The notes below the pieces were generated by a model. It saw only the letters and a program-made list of their open reading frames with translations, searched no databases and was not told the DNA's origin. Shown here piece after piece: positions 1-5,723 of a DNA stretch of 5,723 nt. The position numbers were made by a program, and so were the translations under genes. Every line of letters starts with the position of its first letter. The stretch's first letter is position 1. The stretch lies in NCBI GenBank assembly GCA_900772685.1, contig CAAGRP010000461.1, positions 1-5,723 on the forward strand, in the 5' to 3' direction. Origin of the DNA: Lachnospiraceae bacterium. Lineage in GTDB: Bacteria > Bacillota > Clostridia > Lachnospirales > Lachnospiraceae.

Positions 1-32
1 GACTGGAGTTCAGACGTGTGCTCTTCCGATCT
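1..32 (+). other. Illumina TruSeq read-2 adapter contamination
   Basis: The first 32 bases match the end of the TruSeq indexing adapter (read 2 primer site) as known from memory, including the hallmark tgctcttccgatct at 19-32. This is synthetic library sequence left on a contig end, not organism DNA. It happens to supply an open reading frame with a GTG at 16, which would give the downstream gene a false N-terminus beginning MCSSD. Confidence 0.97.
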
Positions 33-101
33 AGATATTTTTCTTCTATATTATATGCTGAGTTTTGGTATGGATACATATAATATAGAAGAAAAATATC
101 T
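33..101. repeat. Perfect 25-bp inverted repeat, probable fold-back artefact
   Basis: Bases 33-57 are the exact reverse complement of 77-101, separated by a 19-nt loop (58-76). The left arm starts at the first base after the adapter, and the match stops just after the right arm (102 is C). That is what is expected if a single-stranded fragment end folded back on a short microhomology, was extended by copying itself, and was then ligated to adapter. A few bases next to the loop (roughly 49-57) may be genuine. A natural hairpin inside the coding sequence is possible but less likely. Confidence 0.8.
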
Positions 102-858
102 CCTGATCTCGATGTTTACAATGAAGACATCAAAGAACAGCGAGGAGATACTGGAGGCATATTCCAAAAAGAGCGGCAAACCTTATATAAGGGCAGCGTA
201 TATGATCTTTTTATCAATGCTCTTTATCCTGAAGGACAGAAAGATAAGCGATACTACCGCTGACAGGATAAAGGATTTCTGTAAGGAATACGAAAACAAG
301 AGCATCTTTTGCATACTTGCGTGGATAAAATACAAGGCTGTCAGGAAAAATATAACCTCTGAAGAGACGCCTTTCATAAAGAAGCTTCTGGATGACTGTG
401 ACAGGAAGGGAATAAGGCTCGGATTTTTCAAGGAGCTTCCTGATGATATAACCGCAGGCTATAATCTCGATGACAAGGTGTTTGCGGAGGCAAGCTTAAG
501 GAGCGGTGAAAAGACATCCATACATTTCAGATTGACAAATGACTCTGAAAAAGAGGCGAAGTGGAGAAGCGAGCCTATAAAGGAATGTGTAAAGGGTCTT
601 TATTCAAGAGAGTTCCTGCTGTTCTTCGGCGAAGGGCTTGAATACTACTTTACGTTTGAGACCGGAGACGGTCCGGTTAAAACCGATATAAAGAAGATCG
701 AAGTGGATGAGGTTAAGACCGAGGGACGGACTAAATACCAGCTTATAAACAGGATACTCAAGGCGAAGAAGCTCGGAGCTTACGATAAGATGCATGCAGC
801 AGCTAAGCAGTATGTTGAGAGCGAGTGCTTTGCAAAGGAACTCTTTGAAATACTTTGA
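58..858 (+). CDS. DUF5717-type protein, C-terminal part (5'-truncated)
   Basis: This is the 3' end of a larger gene; the reading frame runs in from the contig end and stops at TGA 856-858. About 266 reliable codons remain, whereas DUF5717 proteins as I recall them exceed 1,000 residues. The visible part begins with alpha-helical, repeat-like sequence rich in Lys, Glu and Tyr (YNIEEKYLLISMF, then SMLFILKDRKI). It then has GFFKELPDD near 424-450 and a predicted beta-rich end containing GLYSREFLLFFGEGLEYYF (about 595-651). The F-x-LFFGE-x-LxYY pattern is what I associate with the DUF5717 C-terminus. No signal peptide, membrane segment or catalytic motif is visible in this part, so it is probably cytoplasmic. 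The function is unknown. The DUF5716-type gene starts 26 nt after the stop, which suggests one operon. A start at GTG 16 must be rejected because it lies in adapter sequence. The family call comes from recalled motifs, not a search. Confidence 0.72.
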   Translation: MSFGMDTYNIEEKYLLISMFTMKTSKNSEEILEAYSKKSGKPYIRAAYMIFLSMLFILKDRKISDTTADRIKDFCKEYENKSIFCILAWIKYKAVRKNITSEETPFIKKLLDDCDRKGIRLGFFKELPDDITAGYNLDDKVFAEASLRSGEKTSIHFRLTNDSEKEAKWRSEPIKECVKGLYSREFLLFFGEGLEYYFTFETGDGPVKTDIKKIEVDEVKTEGRTKYQLINRILKAKKLGAYDKMHAAAKQYVESECFAKELFEIL

Positions 859-874
859 TCTTTAGGTTACGGAT

Positions 875-880
875 GGAGGA
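875..880 (+). promoter_or_regulatory. Ribosome binding site that sets the start of the DUF5716-type gene
   Basis: GGAGGA lies 4 nt before GTG 885. The same frame is open from TTG 855 and ATG 873, but neither has a comparable Shine-Dalgarno sequence, and ATG 873 sits almost on top of this one. Confidence 0.7.
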
Positions 881-884
881 CAGA

Positions 885-2123
885 GTGGCTGAAACATATT
901 TTGTCGGACTTGAACTGAATAATAAAGAAGTCAGGATGTGCATCTATGATGCATCGGAAAAGGATGCCGTTACCGTTATGGTGACAGCAGGCGGAAGCCA
1001 TGCCGAATGTCCTGCCCATATGACATATATCGAAAAGAACGGTCAGTGGAAGTACGGAATAGAAGCTGATTATTTTGCCGATAAAGAAGGCTGTGTACTT
1101 TTCGATGATATATTGGAAACGCTGCTTTCAGGTAAGGATTTCGAAGCAAACGGCAGATCGTTTTTGCCGGAGGAAGTGCTTGCGGAAATGATAAGACAGG
1201 CGCTTTCGTTCGGCGGTATAAAGCGCCCGGGAGAGCAGATAAATATACTTATGCTGACTGTGCCCAGGATAACAAAGGCGTTTACAAAGGAAGCGGAGAA
1301 GGCATTTGGTATTCTTGGCATAAATACAAAGAGGGCATATGTACAATGCTATGACGAAAGCTTTTTTATGCATACCTACTATCAGAAGCAGGAAGTATAC
1401 AGCAGGAAGGTCGGACTGTTTTATTTTGACGATGACTCAAGGGTGAGCTTTAAGATATTAAATACAGACAGAACGACAAAACCGGCAACAGCGTCCGTCA
1501 CAAATGAAGGCAGCACGGAGCTTACGTTTGACGTGCGCAAAAAGGACGAGAGATTTGCCGCATTTATAAAGGAAAAGACCGAAGGAAAGGAATTTTCAAG
1601 TTTTTTTCTTGTAGGCAACGGCTTTAACAGGCATTGGGCGAAGGAATCGCTTAATATATTGTGCCGCGCACAGAGAAAGGTATTTTACGGAGACAATCTG
1701 TATGCAAAAGGAGCCTGCTTTGCGGCACGTGAAAAGTCGCAGCAGGCTCAGATAAAGGACACTATATTCTTAGGCAATGATCTTGTCAGAAAAAATATAG
1801 GTATGGAGCTCATAAAGGATGGCGTGCCGGCATATTATCCTTTGATAACGGCGGGCATCCATTGGTATGAGGCCGAAAACGAGTGCGATATCATTCTTAA
1901 TTACGAAAAAGAGCTTGTGTTCAGAGTGAGCAGGATGGAAAACGGAAAACGAGCTAACTATAAAATGCAGCTTCCGGGACTTCCTGAAAGACCGCCGAAA
2001 ACAACAAGGCTCAATATTAAACTCAGGTTTGAATCGCCGGAAAAATGTAATGTTACGGTGAGCGATATGGGATTCGGAGAGCTGTTCCCGTCATCGAATC
2101 TTACGTGGGCAGACAGTTTATAG
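885..2123 (+). CDS. DUF5716-type protein, putative Hsp70/actin-like fold
   Basis: A 412-residue protein if it starts at GTG 885, the only start with a good Shine-Dalgarno sequence. Its layout resembles Hsp70/actin-type ATPases. The N-terminal YFVGLELNNKEVRMCIYD (5-22) sits where the phosphate-1 loop would be. ILMLTVP (121-127) and the AYVQCYDESFFMHTYY segment (151-166) follow. VGLFYFDDDSRVSFKIL (176-192) is in the phosphate-2 position. FFLVGNGFNRHWAKES (240-255), followed by NLYAKGACFAA (271-281), resembles the adenosine-binding strand and the following helix of Hsp70. The rest (about 300-412) is probably beta-rich and ends with LPERPPKTTRL and DMGFGE (394-399), which I associate with the DUF5716 C-terminus. 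The phosphate-2 glycines of true Hsp70s are replaced by DDD, so ATP hydrolysis may be weak or absent. There is no signal peptide or membrane segment. The fold is inferred from motif order and the biological role is unknown. Confidence 0.72.
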   Translation: MAETYFVGLELNNKEVRMCIYDASEKDAVTVMVTAGGSHAECPAHMTYIEKNGQWKYGIEADYFADKEGCVLFDDILETLLSGKDFEANGRSFLPEEVLAEMIRQALSFGGIKRPGEQINILMLTVPRITKAFTKEAEKAFGILGINTKRAYVQCYDESFFMHTYYQKQEVYSRKVGLFYFDDDSRVSFKILNTDRTTKPATASVTNEGSTELTFDVRKKDERFAAFIKEKTEGKEFSSFFLVGNGFNRHWAKESLNILCRAQRKVFYGDNLYAKGACFAAREKSQQAQIKDTIFLGNDLVRKNIGMELIKDGVPAYYPLITAGIHWYEAENECDIILNYEKELVFRVSRMENGKRANYKMQLPGLPERPPKTTRLNIKLRFESPEKCNVTVSDMGFGELFPSSNLTWADSL

Positions 2124-2158
2124 AATACGGTTTTACGTGTACCCGACTTGAAATCTAT

Positions 2159-2164
2159 AGGAGG
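2159..2164 (+). promoter_or_regulatory. Ribosome binding site that sets the start of the TPR gene
   Basis: A perfect AGGAGG lies 4 nt before ATG 2169. The frame is also open from TTG 2148, but that start would place this site inside the coding region and has no Shine-Dalgarno sequence of its own. Confidence 0.8.
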
Positions 2165-2168
2165 AAAA

Positions 2169-2891
2169 ATGGGTAATTATCTGCTTTGCAGGCGCAAGCC
2201 TGCGGATATTCCGTTTTATATAGAGACGATACATCTTAATGTATATACAATAGAGGAGCTGTGCTATTTTTTGGGAAACAATCCGGCGCTTGCGGACGAG
2301 GTTATGCAGGAGCCGACGCTTGAGGTATGGCTTAAGAACGAATGCGGGATAACCGCAAACGGATTGTATGATCTGTTTGTAAAAAGCCGTTATTTTTCCG
2401 AAAACGAGCTGAGAAAATTGAAGGTCAGGATCGATGCATTAAAGCTCATGTCAGAGGTCGAATTGAAAAAGCAAAAGGGAGATGCCCTTATAAGGTTCGG
2501 AAAATATAAAAGAGCTGCGGAACTTTATGAAGAGGCTCTTGCGATGCCGCAGATAAAGGACAGACCGACGTATTTTACAGCTTCGGTCTATAACAACATG
2601 GGCTGTGCATATGCGAGGCTTTTTTTAAGAGAAAAGGCAAAAGAATGCTTTAAAAAAGCACATATAACAGATCCGTCAGCCGTGTTTTTTAAGGCCTACC
2701 TGAAATCGATATATTTTGACGGCGGAAGAGGAGCTCTTGAGGATTTCGAAAAGAAGATGGAAATACTTGCAGACAGATGCGATGAGATATTCAGGGAAAT
2801 ATCGTCACTGAAGACAGATATTGAACCGGATGATATAGATGAAAAGCTCACAGAATGGATACAGGAATACCATTCAAGTGTAGATCAGTAG
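2169..2891 (+). CDS. TPR-containing protein of unknown function
   Basis: A 240-residue soluble protein if it starts at ATG 2169. The N-terminal domain (1-90) has the segments NYLLCRRKPADIPFYIETIHLNVY and TIEELCYFLGNNP (27-39), which I cannot assign to a named family. Two tetratricopeptide-like repeats follow. The first spans roughly 98-131 (KGDALIRFGKYKRAAELYEEAL), the second roughly 138-171 (VYNNMGCAYARLFLREKAKECFKKA, ending DP). Both show the usual small, Gly/Ala and aromatic positions of paired TPR helices. The tail (about 185-240) is acidic and probably helical. TPR units usually bind other proteins, so a binding or adaptor role within the DUF5717/DUF5716 group is a reasonable inference, but no partner is shown by the sequence. 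It lies 45 nt after the DUF5716-type gene and 20 nt before RNase Z, in what looks like the same transcription unit. There is no signal peptide. Confidence 0.75.
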   Translation: MGNYLLCRRKPADIPFYIETIHLNVYTIEELCYFLGNNPALADEVMQEPTLEVWLKNECGITANGLYDLFVKSRYFSENELRKLKVRIDALKLMSEVELKKQKGDALIRFGKYKRAAELYEEALAMPQIKDRPTYFTASVYNNMGCAYARLFLREKAKECFKKAHITDPSAVFFKAYLKSIYFDGGRGALEDFEKKMEILADRCDEIFREISSLKTDIEPDDIDEKLTEWIQEYHSSVDQ

Positions 2892-2911
2892 AAAAGGAAA
2901 TATTTTAATTT

Positions 2912-3838
2912 ATGCTCGACTTATGTTTATTGGGAACAGGCGGGATGATGCCGCTGCCCTACAGATGGCTTACATCACTTATGACCAGATATAACGGCAG
3001 CAGTATTCTTATCGATTGCGGCGAGGGTACTCAGATATCCATACAGAAGGAGGGCCGCAGGTTCAAGCAGATAGATGTCATATGCTTTACGCACTATCAT
3101 GCGGATCATATCAGCGGATTGCCGGGAATACTCCTTGCTATGGCAAATGCGGAGAGGACAGAGCCGCTTAAGATCATAGGCCCTAAAGGTCTTGAACGGG
3201 TCATTGCAGGACTAAGAGTGATAGTACCGGAGCTCCCGTTTGATATAGAGCTTACGGAGATAACGGAGCCGGAGGAGAAATTCTCTATAAACGGATACGA
3301 GATAACCGCGTTTCGCGTGAGACACAATACGATATGCTACGGATATACGATAGATATAAAAAGAGGCGGAAAGTTTGATGTCGAAAAGGCAAAAAATGCA
3401 GGAATACCTCTTAAATTCTGGAATCCGCTGCAAAAAGGGAATACTATAGAAGAGGACGGGGTTATTTATACACCGGACATGGTCCTTGGAGAGGCCAGAA
3501 AAGGTCTGAAGGTGACCTATACTACGGACACAAGGCCGATACCGTCTATTGTCGATCATGCCGAGGGTTCGGATATATTTATCTGTGAAGGAATGTACGG
3601 AGATCCCGATAAGGCGGCGAAGGCGAGGGAATACAGACATATGACTATGCAGGAGGCGGCAAAGCTGGCACTTGCCGCAAACGTAAAGGAGATGTGGCTT
3701 ACGCATTACTCTCCTGTCAATACACATCCGGAATGGTATATAAAAGAGATAAAAAGTATTTTTCCGGCAGCGAAGCTCGGCGAGGACGGGATGTCTGTCG
3801 AATTGAAATTTGATGATGAAGAGGAAGAAAATGAGTGA
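2912..3838 (+). CDS. rnz: Ribonuclease Z (tRNA 3' endonuclease)
   Basis: Zinc-dependent metallo-beta-lactamase-fold endonuclease that removes the 3' trailer from pre-tRNAs. At 308 residues it matches the usual length of the short bacterial form. All metal ligands are present: the THYHADH motif (H61, H63, D65, H66), H138 in VRHNTICYGY, D206 in TTDTRP and H265 in LTHYSP. E226 (ICEGMY) and H243 (RHMTMQEAA) occupy the positions of the conserved HEAT and HST elements. N-terminal features are GTGGMMP...R...TS (8-22) and DCGEGTQ (35-41). The region that should form the tRNA-binding flexible arm (about 155-200) reads GIPLKFWNPLQKG and lacks an obvious Gly-Pro motif, so substrate recognition may differ from B. 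subtilis RNase Z. ATG 2912 is preceded by a weak AAGGA 13 nt upstream. The extreme C-terminus is acidic (DDEEEENE). The stop overlaps the start of tsaD by 8 nt, suggesting translational coupling. Another MBL-fold hydrolase is less likely given D206-TRP and the length. Confidence 0.9.
   Translation: MLDLCLLGTGGMMPLPYRWLTSLMTRYNGSSILIDCGEGTQISIQKEGRRFKQIDVICFTHYHADHISGLPGILLAMANAERTEPLKIIGPKGLERVIAGLRVIVPELPFDIELTEITEPEEKFSINGYEITAFRVRHNTICYGYTIDIKRGGKFDVEKAKNAGIPLKFWNPLQKGNTIEEDGVIYTPDMVLGEARKGLKVTYTTDTRPIPSIVDHAEGSDIFICEGMYGDPDKAAKAREYRHMTMQEAAKLALAANVKEMWLTHYSPVNTHPEWYIKEIKSIFPAAKLGEDGMSVELKFDDEEEENE
3821..3825 (+). promoter_or_regulatory. Ribosome binding site of tsaD inside rnz
   Basis: GAGGA lies 5 nt before ATG 3831, within the last codons of rnz. 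It favours ATG 3831 over the in-frame TTG 3810 and ATGs 3813 and 3816, which would only add MMMKRKK-type residues absent from TsaD proteins. Confidence 0.65.
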
Positions 3839-4850
3839 TTGTCTTATACTCGGAATAGAAAGCTCGTGCGACGAGACTGCGGCAGCGGTGGTTAAAAACG
3901 GCAGAGAGGTATTGTCGAATGTGATATCGTCGCAGATAGATATCCATACGCTTTACGGCGGAGTAGTGCCGGAGATAGCGTCAAGAAAGCATATAGAGAG
4001 GATCAATCAGGTAATAAAGCAGGCACTAAAAGAGGCGGATGTTACGCTGGATGATATAACTGCGATAGGTGTGACCTACGGACCGGGACTTGTAGGAGCC
4101 CTTCTTGTAGGAGTTGCCGAGGCCAAGGCGATAGCTTTTGCAAAAGGACTTCCGCTTGTGGGAGTACATCATATAGAAGGACATGTATCGGCAAACTATA
4201 TCCAGAGCCCGGAGCTTGAACCGCCGTTTATGTGTGAGATAATATCGGGTGGACATACTCATCTTGTTATCGTTAAGGATTATGGGGAGTTTGAGATACT
4301 CGGAAGAACAAGGGATGATGCTGCCGGAGAGGCCTTTGATAAGGTTGCGAGAGCTATAGGCCTCGGCTATCCGGGAGGCCCTAAGATAGAGAAGAAAGCA
4401 AAAGAGGGCAATCCATATGCAATAGAGTTTCCGAGAGCGCATGTTGCGGAATCACCGTATGACTTCAGCTTCAGCGGTCTTAAGTCGGCTGTGCTTAATT
4501 ATATAAACAAAGCCAATATGCTGAAGAAGCCCGTAAATGAAGCGGACATAGCGGCATCCTTCCAGCAGGCGGTAGCAGACGTACTTGTGGGAAATGCAAT
4601 GCAGGCATTGAAGGATTACTCGATGGATAAGCTTGCGCTCGCCGGAGGTGTAGCATCAAATAAGACTTTAAGAGCGGCATTTCAGACGGAATGCGATAAG
4701 AACGGAATAAAGCTTTATTGCCCGGATCCGATACTCTGTACGGATAATGCGGCAATGATAGGCTCGGCGGCGTATTATGAATATAAAAAGGGTAATCTTT
4801 CGGGCTGGGATCTGAATGCGGTCCCTAATCTTAAGCTTGGAGAGAGATGA
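3831..4850 (+). CDS. tsaD: TsaD, tRNA N6-threonylcarbamoyladenosine (t6A37) transferase subunit
   Basis: TsaD (formerly Gcp/YgjD) transfers the threonylcarbamoyl group from threonylcarbamoyl-AMP to adenosine 37 of ANN-decoding tRNAs, working with TsaB and TsaE in bacteria; neither partner gene is in this window. The 339 residues match the family length. Motifs in order: GIESSCDET (8-16), YGGVVPEIASRKH (42-54), GPGLVGALLVG (84-94), the metal-binding HIEGH (H114 and H118), SGGHTHL (139-145), a GRTRDDAAGEAFDKVAR block, FSFSGLK, LAGGVASN and CTDNAAMI, whose Asp (about D305) completes the metal site. No key residue is missing. ATG 3831 lies inside the rnz stop region (ATGAGTGA, 3831-3838), so the two tRNA-acting genes are probably co-translated. 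ispD follows after 16 nt. Confidence 0.97.
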   Translation: MSDCLILGIESSCDETAAAVVKNGREVLSNVISSQIDIHTLYGGVVPEIASRKHIERINQVIKQALKEADVTLDDITAIGVTYGPGLVGALLVGVAEAKAIAFAKGLPLVGVHHIEGHVSANYIQSPELEPPFMCEIISGGHTHLVIVKDYGEFEILGRTRDDAAGEAFDKVARAIGLGYPGGPKIEKKAKEGNPYAIEFPRAHVAESPYDFSFSGLKSAVLNYINKANMLKKPVNEADIAASFQQAVADVLVGNAMQALKDYSMDKLALAGGVASNKTLRAAFQTECDKNGIKLYCPDPILCTDNAAMIGSAAYYEYKKGNLSGWDLNAVPNLKLGER

Positions 4851-4851
4851 T

Positions 4852-4859
4852 AAAGGAGG
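4852..4859 (+). promoter_or_regulatory. Ribosome binding site that sets the start of ispD
   Basis: AAAGGAGG, a near-perfect anti-Shine-Dalgarno match, lies 7 nt before ATG 4867. It rules out the in-frame upstream ATG 4816, which falls within tsaD and has no such site. Confidence 0.88.
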
Positions 4860-4866
4860 CTGTGGT

Positions 4867-5571
4867 ATGGCGGACGGAAAGAAATTCTGCAGTGCGGTCG
4901 TTGTTGCGGCAGGAAAAGGAACGAGATACGGCTCTGATACCCCGAAGCAGTTTGTAGAGCTTTGCGGAAAGCCGGTCTTGTATTATCCGCTTAAGGCATT
5001 GTGCGATTCTGATAAAATAGATGAGATCATAATCGTCACGTCGGAGGAATGGATAGAATTCTGTACCGATGAGATAGTTAAAAAATATAATATGGACAAG
5101 GTAGAAGCCATAGTTGTCGGCGGAAGCGAGAGGTATGATTCTGTTTTTGCGGGACTTATGGGAGTTGATATATCCGCGGATTATGTATTTATACAGGACG
5201 GTGCAAGACCGATGCTTACAACGGATATAATCGACAGGGGCTATGAGACCGTACTTAAATATGATACGGCTGTTGCCGCGGTTCCGGCGTCCGATACGGT
5301 TAAGATAACCGATGACAAGGGGGTCGTGACGGATACTCCGGACAGGGCGCATACGTGGCTTATCCAGACGCCGCAGATATTTGCCTACAAGCTCATACTT
5401 AAGGCTTATTTCGACCTTGCGGATCAGGACAAGCAGGGTATAACGGACGATGCAATGGTAATAGAGAGGATGACAGATACAAAGGTGCATCTGTTTGAAG
5501 GTTCTGTAAATAACATAAAGATAACCGAGAAGGGGGATATTGACAGGGCTGAAAGAATGATCGGCAAATAA
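4867..5571 (+). CDS. ispD: IspD, 2-C-methyl-D-erythritol 4-phosphate cytidylyltransferase
   Basis: IspD couples CTP and 2-C-methyl-D-erythritol 4-phosphate to give CDP-ME and pyrophosphate, the third step of the MEP isoprenoid pathway, in the cytoplasm. The 234 residues match the family. The nucleotide-binding signature AAGKGTRYG...PKQ (14-28) carries R20 and K27, at the same positions as the E. coli catalytic pair. VGGSERYDSV (84-93), QDGARP (110-115, with D111), PDRAHTWLIQTPQ (158-170, with R160 and T168), ITDDA (192-196) and NNIKIT (215-220, with K218) complete the active-site set. The usual HD before the ARP element is QD here. The related ribitol-5-phosphate enzyme TarI is the main alternative; no teichoic acid genes are visible to favour it. 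ATG 4867 is chosen for its near-ideal Shine-Dalgarno sequence. It is probably the last gene of the run, although no clear terminator follows. Confidence 0.9.
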   Translation: MADGKKFCSAVVVAAGKGTRYGSDTPKQFVELCGKPVLYYPLKALCDSDKIDEIIIVTSEEWIEFCTDEIVKKYNMDKVEAIVVGGSERYDSVFAGLMGVDISADYVFIQDGARPMLTTDIIDRGYETVLKYDTAVAAVPASDTVKITDDKGVVTDTPDRAHTWLIQTPQIFAYKLILKAYFDLADQDKQGITDDAMVIERMTDTKVHLFEGSVNNIKITEKGDIDRAERMIGK

Positions 5572-5598
5572 TATCTGCGGATCTCATATGAGCTACAG

Positions 5599-5627
5599 TT
5601 GAATTTAGAAATGTACTGTGCTAACAT
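5599..5627 (+). promoter_or_regulatory. Candidate sigma-A promoter for the right-edge gene
   Basis: TTGAAT (5599-5604) and TAACAT (5622-5627) are separated by exactly 17 nt. The -10 box is preceded by TG plus one base (5619-5621), giving an extended -10. Each hexamer matches consensus at 4 of 6 positions. A bulged inverted repeat (agctacagt at 5591-5599 against actgtgct at 5615-5622) overlaps both boxes and could be an operator or chance. A perfect TATAAT at 5666-5671 is a rival -10, but no good -35 sits in front of it. Confidence 0.4.
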
Positions 5628-5682
5628 GAATGATGTCGGCGAGGTAATACCGTTACCGATGTATATATAATAAAAATGAAAA

Positions 5683-5689
5683 GAGGAAG
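5683..5689 (+). promoter_or_regulatory. Ribosome binding site of the right-edge gene
   Basis: GAGGAAG precedes ATG 5695, with 7 nt between its GAGGA core and the start codon. It supports that start over ATG 5676, which opens another frame with no Shine-Dalgarno sequence. Confidence 0.7.
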
Positions 5690-5694
5690 TAAGA

Positions 5695-5723
5695 ATGAAA
5701 AAGAAGATTGCCGGAATCGTATC
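5695..5723 (+). CDS. Start of an unidentified gene, possibly exported (cut by window edge)
   Basis: Only nine full codons are visible: MKKKIAGIV, followed by a partial codon. Three lysines leading into a hydrophobic stretch are typical of the start of a Sec signal peptide or lipoprotein, but too little remains to tell, and a cytoplasmic protein is possible. It has a good Shine-Dalgarno sequence and lies 123 nt after ispD, with a candidate promoter in the gap, so it is likely transcribed separately from the tRNA/isoprenoid genes. No product can be named. Confidence 0.6.

Noticed and set aside
16..57. GTG start at 16 for the first gene
   Set aside because: The codons lie in adapter and probable fold-back sequence, so the apparent N-terminus is artificial.
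2131..2159. Possible promoter between the DUF5716-type and TPR genes
   Set aside because: TTTTAC and TCTATA at about 17-nt spacing match consensus poorly, and the gap is too short to need one within an apparent operon.
3212..3727. Minus-strand open frame opposite rnz (171 codons)
   Set aside because: It lies entirely within rnz, whose motifs are intact, and its translation is rich in Arg, Cys and Tyr without family features.
4026..4442. Minus-strand open frame opposite tsaD (138 codons)
   Set aside because: It overlaps highly conserved tsaD motifs and has no start signal; it is a by-product of codon usage.
4831..5490. Long open frame on the minus strand opposite ispD (219 codons)
   Set aside because: It is a shadow of ispD: no ribosome binding site, a composition rich in Arg, Tyr and Ile with no recognisable motif, and the opposite strand carries a fully conserved gene.
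5583..5592. Palindrome ctcatatgag as an ispD terminator
   Set aside because: It is a 10-nt, AT-centred palindrome with no loop and no downstream T-tract, so it does not fit an intrinsic terminator.
5626..5670. Short open frame MNDVGEVIPLPMYI before the right-edge gene, a possible leader peptide
   Set aside because: Its start codon overlaps the candidate -10 box, it has no Shine-Dalgarno sequence, and no attenuator-type hairpin with a T-run follows.

Overview
The window looks like the end of a draft or metagenomic contig from a Gram-positive, moderate-GC Firmicute, most likely Lachnospiraceae. Three things suggest this: many ATA isoleucine and AGA/AGG arginine codons, strong GGAGG-type ribosome binding sites with GTG or ATG starts, and a DUF5717-DUF5716 gene pair that, from memory of those families, is typical of Lachnospiraceae. 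All genes are on the + strand and tightly packed. No IS element, CRISPR array, tRNA, rRNA or attachment site was seen.

Left edge (1-101): bases 1-32 are Illumina TruSeq adapter, not organism DNA. The next 25 bases (33-57) are a perfect reverse complement of 77-101, the pattern of a fold-back library chimera. Reliable sequence starts around 58.

Region 58-2891 holds three genes of unknown function: the 3' end of a DUF5717-type gene, a DUF5716-type gene whose layout resembles the Hsp70/actin ATPase fold, and a small TPR protein. They probably form one transcription unit and may act together. This is the best candidate here for an undescribed system.

Region 2912-5571 is housekeeping: RNase Z (tRNA 3' end maturation), TsaD (t6A37 modification of tRNA) and IspD (third step of the MEP isoprenoid pathway). 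The first two overlap by 8 nt and both act on tRNA. All key catalytic and metal-binding residues checked are present.

Right edge (5572-5723): a 123-nt intergenic stretch carries a plausible promoter but no recognisable intrinsic terminator. A new gene then begins at 5695 with a basic, then hydrophobic, N-terminus and is cut by the window edge.
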